Origin: an uncultured Eubacteriales bacterium
GTDB lineage: Bacteria > Bacillota > Clostridia > Christensenellales > UBA1242
Direction: 5' to 3'
NCBI GenBank assembly: GCA_948787875.1
Contig: CAQFKO010000010.1
Location: forward strand, 15,433-30,542
DNA: 15,110 bases
The notes beneath the pieces were generated by a model, which saw nothing but the letters and a program-made list of their open reading frames with translations, searched no databases and was not told where the DNA came from. The position numbers and the translations under genes were made by a program. How positions within the stretch are numbered: the first letter of the stretch is position 1; each line of letters opens with the position of its first letter. Below, piece after piece: positions 1 to 5,909 of this stretch.

Positions 1-1
1 T

Positions 2-247
2 ATCGCAAAAGTGGTAGCATCTTCCTTGCTTTCCGCTCATATCATTCAGAGTGGTGGTGATATGTTTGGATCAAGAAAAGTTTTGCGTACAACTTACAAA
101 GTAAAGCTAAAGGTTGGAAACAAAACTAGCATTGCATATAGTAAAAATCGTTATTATAATCCCAATGAAGAAGTTGAAATTATGTATAACCCAAAACGAC
201 ACGGACATTGCATTATCTTGACAAAAGAAGAAAACACAAAAAAATAG
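2..247 (+). CDS. Hypothetical protein, 3' part (5' end outside window)
   Basis: The reading frame is open from the first complete codon of the window to a TAG stop, giving 81 residues, so the gene most likely begins upstream. Internal GTG (position 11) and ATG (position 62) codons exist, but neither has a convincing Shine-Dalgarno sequence. The visible part is a small beta-rich, basic domain with the pattern YKVKLKVGNKTSIAYS followed by NPNEEVEIMYNPKR. The shape (a polar strand, then a 'G-D/E-x-V-x-I-x-Y-N-P' turn) is reminiscent of DUF3592-type domains, which usually follow one or two membrane helices. That resemblance is from memory only. A hairpin terminator follows eight bases after the stop. 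Function unknown. Confidence 0.6.
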   Translation: MAKVVASSLLSAHIIQSGGDMFGSRKVLRTTYKVKLKVGNKTSIAYSKNRYYNPNEEVEIMYNPKRHGHCIILTKEENTKK

Positions 248-254
248 AAAAAAC

Positions 255-286
255 AAAAAATCACAAAACTTAGCTTGTGATTTTTT
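255..286. terminator. Bidirectional rho-independent terminator
   Basis: TCACAA (261-266) pairs with TTGTGA (275-280) around an 8-nt loop. Flanking A and T runs extend the stem and provide a U tract in either direction. It lies between the convergent partial gene on the plus strand and the NUDIX gene on the minus strand and can serve both. Confidence 0.75.
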
Positions 287-333
287 GTTTTATTTTGCTA
301 GTTTCAAAATTCAATGACCTTTGCTATCTTTTT

Positions 334-876
334 TTATTTATTCATTTTAACAAGTTCTCTATAATTTTTTATAACTCCCCTTTCTTCTTTAAGTTCAAAA
401 AGCGATGCCATAAATGACGGATAATAATTTATAAATTCTTTTTTATTTATCATTTCCAAAATCTCATTTAATCCAGCCCACTTAACCTCTGCAACCTCTC
501 TTTCATCAATAACAATATCTTTTAACTCAAAATCTTTTTCAATAAAGAAAAAGTCATCAAACCCCCTATCAAAATTTATTGTTAAATAAGGTCTTTGATT
601 AGAAAAATCATAATTTATTCCAAGTTCTTCAAAAAGTTCGCGCTTGATGGCAACATTGCTGTTTTCGCCCGCAAGTGCGTGCCCGCCCGCAGAAAAATCC
701 CACAAATTTGCCCAATCTTTTTTTGTGCTTTGACGCTTTTGAATAAGCATTTGGTTTTTGCTGTTAAAAATGCAAACATGAACAACCAGCCTGTTTTCGC
801 CATTTTCAAGTTCAATTGACCTTTCTTGAATTTTCTTTGGCAATCTGTCATTACTAAATATATCAATAATTTCCAT
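334..876 (-). CDS. NUDIX hydrolase (isopentenyl-diphosphate-isomerase-like subfamily)
   Basis: A 180-residue protein with a perfect Nudix box at about residues 65-87: G65, five residues, E71, seven residues, R79-E80, then E83-E84-L-G-I. The family hydrolyses a nucleoside diphosphate linked to another group, using Mg2+ bound by the box glutamates. The N-terminal layout (MEIIDIF, then RLVVHVCIFNSKNQMLIQKR) resembles the IPP-isomerase-like NUDIX group common in Bacillota, whose substrates are mostly unknown. An upstream in-frame TTG (position 891) is possible, but ATG at 876 has GAGAG eight bases ahead, so I use 876. The gene stands alone behind a near-consensus promoter and converges on the preceding gene through a shared terminator. 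Family is secure; substrate unknown. Confidence 0.92.
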   Translation of the reverse strand: MEIIDIFSNDRLPKKIQERSIELENGENRLVVHVCIFNSKNQMLIQKRQSTKKDWANLWDFSAGGHALAGENSNVAIKRELFEELGINYDFSNQRPYLTINFDRGFDDFFFIEKDFELKDIVIDEREVAEVKWAGLNEILEMINKKEFINYYPSFMASLFELKEERGVIKNYRELVKMNK

Positions 877-884
877 ATTTTTTT

Positions 885-889
885 CTCTC
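885..889 (-). promoter_or_regulatory. Shine-Dalgarno that fixes the NUDIX start
   Basis: On the minus strand GAGAG lies eight bases before ATG at 876. It sits inside the extension that a TTG start at 891 would translate, so it supports the shorter 180-residue protein. Confidence 0.6.
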
Positions 890-904
890 AAATTTTATAT
901 AATT

Positions 905-933
905 ATTTTAAAATTTTAAAAAAATTATGTCAA
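905..933 (-). promoter_or_regulatory. Sigma-A-type promoter for the NUDIX gene
   Basis: On the minus strand a perfect TTGACA -35 (928-933) is followed after exactly 17 bases by TAAAAT (905-910). Transcription should begin near 898, giving a leader of about 20 bases that contains the GAGAG ribosome binding site. Confidence 0.75.
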
Positions 934-1005
934 TAAAATTATATTATTGAATATTTAAACATAAAATATATAAATTTGCTTAATGTTGTCAAATTAAATT
1001 ATTCG

Positions 1006-1034
1006 TTGACTTTTTAAGTTTCATATATTATTAT
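1006..1034 (+). promoter_or_regulatory. Promoter of the lipid kinase operon, predicted leaderless
   Basis: TTGACT (1006-1011), a 17-base spacer and TATTAT (1029-1034) make a five-of-six match at both boxes. The -10 ends only seven bases before the ATG at 1042, so transcription should start at or next to the start codon. No Shine-Dalgarno is present between this promoter and the ATG. An overlapping TATAAT (1034-1039) also exists, but its 22-base spacing is poor. Confidence 0.6.
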
Positions 1035-1041
1035 ATAATAT

Positions 1042-1974
1042 ATGAGTGCAATTTTTATTTATAATCCGGAAAGCGGAGCTGGAAAATTAGAAAGATATAA
1101 AAGTTATTTGCAATCTAAGTTAAGCGAAAAATACGGCGAAATCACATGGCTGAAAACAGAAAAACCAATGCACGCCTACGAATTAGCAAAAACTTACGGA
1201 AAAGATTGCGATTACCTTTTTGTTTCCGGCGGAGACGGCACTCTTAATGAAGTGGTCAACGGAATAAGTCAAAACGAAAAAAAGCCAATTGTGGGCTATA
1301 TTCCTTCGGGAACAGTCAATGATGTTGCAAGGTCGCTGGGCATTAGCCGAAACATAAAAAAAGCTGCAAATATTCTTGTAAACGGCGAAGTTTTTGAACA
1401 CGATATTTTTAAAGTAAACAATAAATACGGAATTTATGTTTGCTGTGCGGGGCTTTTTACACGAACAAGCTATGAAACAAAAAGATTTTCCAAAAAGAAA
1501 CTCGGAAAACTTGCATACCTTTCCATAGGCATAAAAGAGCTATTTCAGTCAAAGCCAATTCCAATTGAACTTGAAACCGAAAAAGAGGTTATAAAAACAC
1601 ATTGCTCATTGCTTTTGATTTTAAATTCAAAAAGTATTGCAGGGTTTAAATCAAACAACAAAGCCGAACTTAATGACGGACTTGTTGAACTGATGATTTT
1701 CAAAACTCCCCCAAAAAGAATATCTCTTAACAATATTAACAAAATTTTTGAGACCTTTTTGTTTGGAATCAAGTCAACAAAAAAATCCAAAAATGTTATA
1801 TACCGAACACTCTCTGACTTCACAATAAAAATTGACGACAAAACTGTAATAAATCTTGACGGAGAAAGCAGCACAAAAGGCACATTTTCATTTAAGTGTA
1901 TTCAAAAAGGCATTAAAATTTTAACGCCTCAAAAACGCACCAAGGAAAAATTATGGAAACGAAAAAAATCATAA
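1042..1974 (+). CDS. dgkB: Diacylglycerol kinase / YegS-type lipid kinase
   Basis: A 310-residue soluble lipid kinase of the DgkB/YegS/sphingosine-kinase fold. Motifs seen are the ATP-binding SGGDGT (residues 62-67) followed by LNEVVNG, PSGTVND-x-AR-x-LG (88-100), NDGLVEL (211-217) and the C-terminal LDGE (272-275). Length is normal for the family. DgkB converts diacylglycerol to phosphatidic acid at the membrane, and in Gram-positives it mainly recycles the diacylglycerol released by lipoteichoic acid synthase. The next gene, overlapping it by 22 bases, is an LTA-synthase-like protein, which supports that role. The start (MSAIFIYNPESGAGK) matches the family's N-terminus, yet no Shine-Dalgarno precedes it; translation may be leaderless. 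Other YegS-like lipid kinases are possible; the symbol is by analogy. Confidence 0.88.
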   Translation: MSAIFIYNPESGAGKLERYKSYLQSKLSEKYGEITWLKTEKPMHAYELAKTYGKDCDYLFVSGGDGTLNEVVNGISQNEKKPIVGYIPSGTVNDVARSLGISRNIKKAANILVNGEVFEHDIFKVNNKYGIYVCCAGLFTRTSYETKRFSKKKLGKLAYLSIGIKELFQSKPIPIELETEKEVIKTHCSLLLILNSKSIAGFKSNNKAELNDGLVELMIFKTPPKRISLNNINKIFETFLFGIKSTKKSKNVIYRTLSDFTIKIDDKTVINLDGESSTKGTFSFKCIQKGIKILTPQKRTKEKLWKRKKS

Positions 1975-2351
1975 GTGAAATGAATTCAACATATTTAAGC
2001 AATTCACCCGCCAAAACAAAAAGAGTAATTTCGTTAAACCAAATTATAAAACCAATAATGTTTATAATTTTTGCTTTGTTATTTGAGATTATCAATTTCA
2101 ATGTAATGGGTTTAACTTTTCTTCCAACATTTATTCTTTTTGACTTAGGAATAATGTTTTTGTTTGCGGGCATAATTTTTGCTTCAAATTATAATTGGTT
2201 GTCAAACCTACTTTTCTTTATTTTCCTTTTGCCTCAACTTGTTTTAAATATTATTAACGGAACAATTTTAAATGTTTCCAATGACTCATTCTATTTTCAG
2301 CTTTTAGAGTCGCATCAGAGGGAATGTCAGCCTTTGATTGGTCTTTTGTAA
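1953..2351 (+). CDS. LTA-synthase-like protein, N-terminal membrane part (frameshifted)
   Basis: Encodes 132 residues: a polar basic N-terminus, then three membrane helices at about 33-52, 58-77 and 83-105, then a short tail. It begins inside the kinase gene, with AAGGA (1942-1946) six bases before the ATG. LTA synthases have five N-terminal helices before an extracellular sulfatase-fold domain; here helices 1-3 are in this frame and helices 4-5 plus the enzyme domain are in the next gene. Up to about NVSNDSFYFQLL the protein looks normal; the last dozen residues look out of frame. Adding one T to the run at 2302-2305 would join it as FQLFRVASEGMSAFDW. I regard it as the 5' half of one gene broken by an indel, real or from sequencing. 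Alternatively it is a separately made membrane subunit. Confidence 0.75.
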   Translation: METKKIISEMNSTYLSNSPAKTKRVISLNQIIKPIMFIIFALLFEIINFNVMGLTFLPTFILFDLGIMFLFAGIIFASNYNWLSNLLFFIFLLPQLVLNIINGTILNVSNDSFYFQLLESHQRECQPLIGLL

Positions 2352-3985
2352 ATTTTCATTGTATTCACCTAAACGGCGCACTGTTTTGTGCTTGCTTTAT
2401 TTATGTTGCAATATTAGACCGCTATGCAAACAAAAAATCTTTTGAAATAAAAGTAATATCAAAACCAATTTTGCTTTTAGTCGGAATTTTCTTTTTGTGG
2501 ATAACGGGAATAACTTTTTACATTTCCGAAATGTATGCAATAAAAAACAATAAAAAGGAAGATGCTTACTCTGCTTTTTACAAAGAACTATACGGAGAAT
2601 TGAATTTCAAAATGGCTGGGCTTGAAGCATTTGGAACTTATGGCTTTTATGTAAAAGATTTTTATAATTGCTACATAAAAAATGTAGACTACAACAAAGA
2701 ATTGTCCGATTATCTTAAATGGTTAAAAGAAGGTCAAACCGAAATTAATGTAAATGCAGAACTTTATGGGAAAAACCTGATTGTTATTTGTATGGAAACC
2801 TTAGACAGCTTTGCATTAGACCCGTTTAATACTCCAAACTTATGGAATCTTTGTTATGGTAACGAAGAAAAAACCGAAGCAGGAAATGCTTTGTATTTTG
2901 ACAATTTTTATTCAAAAAACAAAACCAACATAAGTGAAGATATAGGCTTGCTCGGTTGGGCTCCAAAAACAACCATCTTAAATGCAGAATATGGCTCTAT
3001 TACATATAACTATGCCCTTCCAAATTTATTTAATCAACTAGATTATCAAACAAACTATTTCCACTCTTACCTGTCATATTACTATAACAGAAATTCGGTC
3101 AACAGAAATATGGGCTTTGATAACTTATATTTTCTTGACGATGTAAACTTTGAAGGAAAAAAAGAAGAATTCGGTTTTTGGAACAGCGAATTAGACTATT
3201 TTAACAGTGTAAAAGACTTAATGATTCCAAACAACGACTCTCCATTTTTCAGCTTTTATATGACTCTTTCTATGCATGGTGACTACGAAAGTGAAAATTC
3301 AAGCTTCCAAAAATACGATTATTACAAAATCTACGACGATAATTATTCCAAATTCAGAACTTGGTTTGATAATTACACCGACTTTGTTTATCCAACAAAT
3401 CCTGAAATAGAAAACAATTTCAGAAATTACAAAGTTGCCGCAATTGACAATGATATAATGATTGGTGAAATGATAAAAGACTTAACCGAAAAAGATTTAT
3501 TAAAAGACACAACCATAATTATTTATGCCGACCACGACTGTTATTACAGAGAAATCAGTAAAATAATAAAAGGCGGAGAAAATGATATAGGTCAAAAGCA
3601 ATATAATGTTCCGCTTATTATTTATGACGGAAGCAAAAGTGTTATAGATAACAAAATCAATTCCACATTCACCACAACCTACAACATTTATCCAACAATT
3701 TGCGATTTATTCGGGCTTGCCTACAACACAAATATGTGTCACGCCGTAAGTGTATTTGACCAAGACCAAAGCTCAAATATAATGTTTTCAACCGAAACTC
3801 TTGTTGGATATTTTGACAATAATTGTTCTTCAACAACTCTTTTAAATATTATAAAAGCAAACGATTCCGTTACCGAAGAACAAGTAAATAAGTTCATTAA
3901 AAATGCCAACCAAATTAATGACAAACAAAAAAAGCTTACATTTATTTACGAATCTGGCTGGCCGTCTAAATATTTGTTATTTTAA
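2324..3985 (+). CDS. LTA-synthase-like phosphotransferase, C-terminal membrane and catalytic part
   Basis: Encodes 553 residues if started at ATG 2324, although the frame is open from 2285. Two membrane helices (about 17-31 and 48-68) are followed by an extracellular alkaline-phosphatase/sulfatase-fold domain of the LtaS family. Family landmarks: E158-T159 (VICMETLDSF; metal ligand and Thr nucleophile), SKNKTNISED (197-206), YFHSYLSYYYNR (245-256), TLSMHGDY (314-321; lipid-head histidine H318) and YADHD (401-405; metal ligands D403-H404). LtaS enzymes transfer glycerol phosphate from phosphatidylglycerol to a growing chain and release diacylglycerol. The catalytic set is intact, so loss of function, if any, would come only from the missing helices 1-3 in another frame. 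GAGGG sits just one base before the ATG, too close for a normal ribosome site. The exact product (LTA or another polyglycerolphosphate modification) is not decidable here. Confidence 0.85.
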   Translation: MSAFDWSFVNFHCIHLNGALFCACFIYVAILDRYANKKSFEIKVISKPILLLVGIFFLWITGITFYISEMYAIKNNKKEDAYSAFYKELYGELNFKMAGLEAFGTYGFYVKDFYNCYIKNVDYNKELSDYLKWLKEGQTEINVNAELYGKNLIVICMETLDSFALDPFNTPNLWNLCYGNEEKTEAGNALYFDNFYSKNKTNISEDIGLLGWAPKTTILNAEYGSITYNYALPNLFNQLDYQTNYFHSYLSYYYNRNSVNRNMGFDNLYFLDDVNFEGKKEEFGFWNSELDYFNSVKDLMIPNNDSPFFSFYMTLSMHGDYESENSSFQKYDYYKIYDDNYSKFRTWFDNYTDFVYPTNPEIENNFRNYKVAAIDNDIMIGEMIKDLTEKDLLKDTTIIIYADHDCYYREISKIIKGGENDIGQKQYNVPLIIYDGSKSVIDNKINSTFTTTYNIYPTICDLFGLAYNTNMCHAVSVFDQDQSSNIMFSTETLVGYFDNNCSSTTLLNIIKANDSVTEEQVNKFIKNANQINDKQKKLTFIYESGWPSKYLLF

Positions 3986-4004
3986 AAAACAATAGGAGGA
4001 TTTT

Positions 4005-4406
4005 ATGCAAACAACCAAACAAAATTTAAAACTTGGAGACTTTGTTGTGGGAGAAACCGTCAATGTAAAAATCGACAGACCGCTTGGCACTTCTCACCCA
4101 AAATATCCGCAAAACATTTATCCCATAAATTACGGCTATTATGAGGGTGTTGTTGCCCCAGACGGCGACTATCAAGATGTTTATTTGCTTGGAATTGACG
4201 AACCCGTAAATGAATATGTGGCAACAATAATCGCAATTATAATAAGGGATAATGACACCGAAGAAAAATGGGTGGCGGCACCAAAAGGAAAAACTTTTTC
4301 ACGAGAAGAAATTGCAGACAAAGTTGATTTTATGGAAAGATTTCACAAATCACATATCTGCCTCACAAAAGAAGAATATGAAACCGCAAAAAAAGGAAAC
4401 AAATAA
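4005..4406 (+). CDS. Short family I inorganic pyrophosphatase-like protein
   Basis: A 133-residue protein matching the core of family I soluble pyrophosphatases: DRPLG (24-28), YPINYGY (39-45), the metal-binding D53-G-D55-x-x-D58, then D82/D84 and EEKWVAAP (86-93). Classical bacterial enzymes are about 165-180 residues and have an N-terminal K/E active-site strand before the DRxxG segment and further C-terminal tyrosine/lysine ligands; this short form lacks an obvious counterpart of these. Similar short versions are, from memory, widespread in Clostridia and annotated as inorganic diphosphatase. A strong AGGAGG precedes the ATG. It is the last gene of the kinase/LTA-synthase-like unit, 19 bases after the previous stop, and ends in a terminator. 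Whether it hydrolyses PPi or another phosphate ester is uncertain. Confidence 0.83.
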   Translation: MQTTKQNLKLGDFVVGETVNVKIDRPLGTSHPKYPQNIYPINYGYYEGVVAPDGDYQDVYLLGIDEPVNEYVATIIAIIIRDNDTEEKWVAAPKGKTFSREEIADKVDFMERFHKSHICLTKEEYETAKKGNK

Positions 4407-4420
4407 TTGTTTCCCTTTTT
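4389..4420. terminator. Bidirectional terminator overlapping the pyrophosphatase stop codon
   Basis: GGAAACAA (4395-4402) pairs perfectly with TTGTTTCC (4407-4414). The four-base loop ATAA (4403-4406) contains the TAA stop of the pyrophosphatase-like gene. A run of A lies on the left and a run of T on the right, so the structure can stop transcripts from both the plus-strand operon and the convergent minus-strand CYTH gene. Confidence 0.85.
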
Positions 4421-4422
4421 TA

Positions 4423-5055
4423 TTATAACTTAAATATTCCGGCGTCATAGGCAGGTCTGTTATATTCCATCAAAAATAGTTCAACATAGCCCACCCTAAC
4501 CTCTTGTGCCTCTTCATTCAAAATTTCAAAAGCCTTTAACTTTTCTTGCAACAAATTTTTTGCTTTCGTTGCTTCAACCTCCGTTAGCCTATCGGCATCA
4601 ATCATTATCTCCGCTTCCACAAACAATCCAAGTCCTTTTGTGTCGTCAACGGCAACGGTTATATTTTCTCCAAGTCTAAACTCTTTTCTTTGCTTGTCAA
4701 TAGGTGCCAAAACTTCAAATCCATTAACAGCCAAAAATTCCTCAAAAGAATTTGCCGATTTAACATTTGTTAAGCCTGTTGCCAAAAGCACATTCTTTAT
4801 ATCTTCCTGCCTGCTTAAAAACTCATTTAGCTCAAAGTTTTTTTCTTCACAATAAAGATGGGTTGTGTCGATAGTACCCAGCTTAAATTCAAGCCTTTTT
4901 CCGTTTCTAACCCTAACAAAATTTCCGCCCGAAATTAGTTTAAAGTCTTTTGTGTCGTAATAAATATCAGATTGAAACTTTTCTTTTAAAACCTCTAAAT
5001 TTTTAAGGCTTTTCGGAAAATCCGAAACTTTATATTTCAATTCAAGTTCAATCAT
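4423..5055 (-). CDS. CYTH-domain triphosphate phosphohydrolase
   Basis: A 210-residue single-domain CYTH protein. It begins with the diagnostic E-x-E-x-K at residues 3-7 (MIELELKYK) and continues with conserved basic and acidic strands: YYDT (32-35), FVRVR (46-50), LEFKLG (55-60), VAVDD (134-138) and GLFVEAEI (143-150). CYTH enzymes form an eight-strand tunnel that binds triphosphates with Mg2+ or Mn2+. Members include inorganic triphosphatases, thiamine triphosphatases and class IV adenylate cyclases, and sequence alone does not separate them. A longer start at 5067 (MEVF) would place its first codons on the Shine-Dalgarno, so ATG 5055 is preferred. The gene ends at a terminator shared with the convergent pyrophosphatase-like gene. 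Both act on phosphate anhydrides, but a functional link is only suggestive. Confidence 0.88.
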   Translation of the reverse strand: MIELELKYKVSDFPKSLKNLEVLKEKFQSDIYYDTKDFKLISGGNFVRVRNGKRLEFKLGTIDTTHLYCEEKNFELNEFLSRQEDIKNVLLATGLTNVKSANSFEEFLAVNGFEVLAPIDKQRKEFRLGENITVAVDDTKGLGLFVEAEIMIDADRLTEVEATKAKNLLQEKLKAFEILNEEAQEVRVGYVELFLMEYNRPAYDAGIFKL

Positions 5056-5060
5056 AAAAA

Positions 5061-5065
5061 CCTCC
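5061..5065 (-). promoter_or_regulatory. Shine-Dalgarno that fixes the CYTH start
   Basis: GGAGG on the minus strand lies five bases before ATG at 5055 and overlaps the alternative ATG at 5067. This decides for the shorter protein. Confidence 0.75.
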
Positions 5066-5081
5066 ATTAGCTTATAACATT

Positions 5082-5110
5082 ATTTTACAACAACAAAATT
5101 AATATCACAA
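5082..5110 (-). promoter_or_regulatory. Candidate promoter of the CYTH gene
   Basis: On the minus strand TTGTGA (5105-5110), a 17-base spacer and TAAAAT (5082-5087). The predicted start near 5075 gives a leader of about 20 bases containing the GGAGG site. The -35 box is only a four-of-six match. Confidence 0.5.
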
Positions 5111-5146
5111 CTGTTTTTAAGTTATCATAAAATATTAATATCCGCA

Positions 5147-5170
5147 GAGCAAATTGATAAAAATTTGCTC
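5147..5170 (+). other. Perfect hairpin in the mntP leader
   Basis: GAGCAAATT (5147-5155) and AATTTGCTC (5162-5170) form a nine-base-pair perfect stem with a six-base loop, 11 bases before the mntP Shine-Dalgarno. No T tract follows, so it is not a simple terminator. It could be an operator for a dimeric regulator or an RNA element affecting mntP expression. I could not match it to the yybP-ykoY manganese riboswitch consensus or to a known metalloregulator box. Confidence 0.45.
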
Positions 5171-5189
5171 AGTTTGGGTTTGGAGTTTT

Positions 5190-5747
5190 ATGAAAATTTT
5201 TGAACTGTTTTTCCTAGGACTTGGGCTTTCCGTAGATGCTTTTACCGTTTCACTCAGCAAAGGCTTATCTAGCACAAAAACGCTCACAAAAACTGCAATG
5301 ATTTGTGGACTTTGGTTTGCTGTTTTTCAAAGCATATTTCCGTTAATCGGCTATTATTCCGGACAAATTTTTGAAGAATATATTTGTGACTTTGACCATT
5401 GGTTTATGTTTGCAGTGTTTATAATACTTGGAATAAATTTAATAAGAGAAGCCTTTTCAAAAAAACAAGACCAAATAAAAAATGACCTTGGCTTTAAATC
5501 AATGTTTTTGCTTTCACTCGCAACAAGCATTGATTCTCTTGCAGTTGGCGTAACACTTGCTTTTGTAAATGCAAACATTTGGATTAGTCTTATTATAATA
5601 AGTTTGTTGACCTTTGTTGTAACTGTAATCGGTGTTTATATTGGTCATAAGTGCGGCAAAAAATATAAAAAGCAAGCAACCTTTGCAGGTGGAATTTTGC
5701 TGATAGCCCTTGCAATTGAAATTTTAATTCAACACATATTCTTTTAA
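5190..5747 (+). CDS. mntP: Manganese efflux pump MntP
   Basis: A 185-residue integral membrane protein with about six hydrophobic helices arranged as two related halves. Each half carries the family's charged intramembrane motif: LGLSVDAFTVSLSKG with D16, and ATSIDSLAVGV with D115. MntP exports Mn2+ across the cytoplasmic membrane and protects against manganese excess. Length equals that of typical MntP (about 185-190). A longer frame opens at 5154, but its first dozen residues are not MntP-like and GGAG at 5182-5185 directly precedes ATG 5190, so I take the shorter form. It is divergent from the CYTH gene. A perfect hairpin in the leader may be regulatory. The promoter is not clear. Confidence 0.92.
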   Translation: MKIFELFFLGLGLSVDAFTVSLSKGLSSTKTLTKTAMICGLWFAVFQSIFPLIGYYSGQIFEEYICDFDHWFMFAVFIILGINLIREAFSKKQDQIKNDLGFKSMFLLSLATSIDSLAVGVTLAFVNANIWISLIIISLLTFVVTVIGVYIGHKCGKKYKKQATFAGGILLIALAIEILIQHIFF

Positions 5748-5855
5748 AATAATGCTTTTTATTTGTAAAATTTTATATTTAACAAAATATTTTTTACATA
5801 ATAATAATTATCTGAATGCTCTTTCAAAAAATAATGCACAATTATTTTAAATTGA

Positions 5856-5884
5856 TTGAGTATTTTTTTTTTGCGTGCTAAAAT
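5856..5884 (+). promoter_or_regulatory. Extended -10 promoter of the Sua5/YwlC gene
   Basis: TTGAGT (5856-5861), a 17-base spacer and TAAAAT (5879-5884), preceded by TG at 5876-5877 as in extended -10 promoters. The start near 5891 leaves about 19 bases of leader with AGGAG at 5900-5904. The rest of the 160-base gap after mntP is AT-rich, with only weak A/T hairpins. Confidence 0.55.
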
Positions 5885-5909
5885 AATATCATAATTATTA
5901 GGAGAAAAT

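Noticed and set aside
595..866. Small open frames on both strands inside the NUDIX gene
   Set aside because: They are shadows of the NUDIX coding sequence, with no ribosome site and no recognisable domain.
2298..2326. Programmed -1 ribosomal frameshift joining the two LTA-synthase-like frames
   Set aside because: The needed shift is -1, but the in-frame codons CTT TTA preceded by G do not form a canonical X-XXY-YYZ heptamer, and I saw no strong downstream hairpin. An indel is simpler.
5056..5189. yybP-ykoY manganese riboswitch ahead of mntP
   Set aside because: The conserved GGGGAGUA-type segment and paired P1 are not visible by eye; only a single hairpin is present. A covariance-model search would be decisive.
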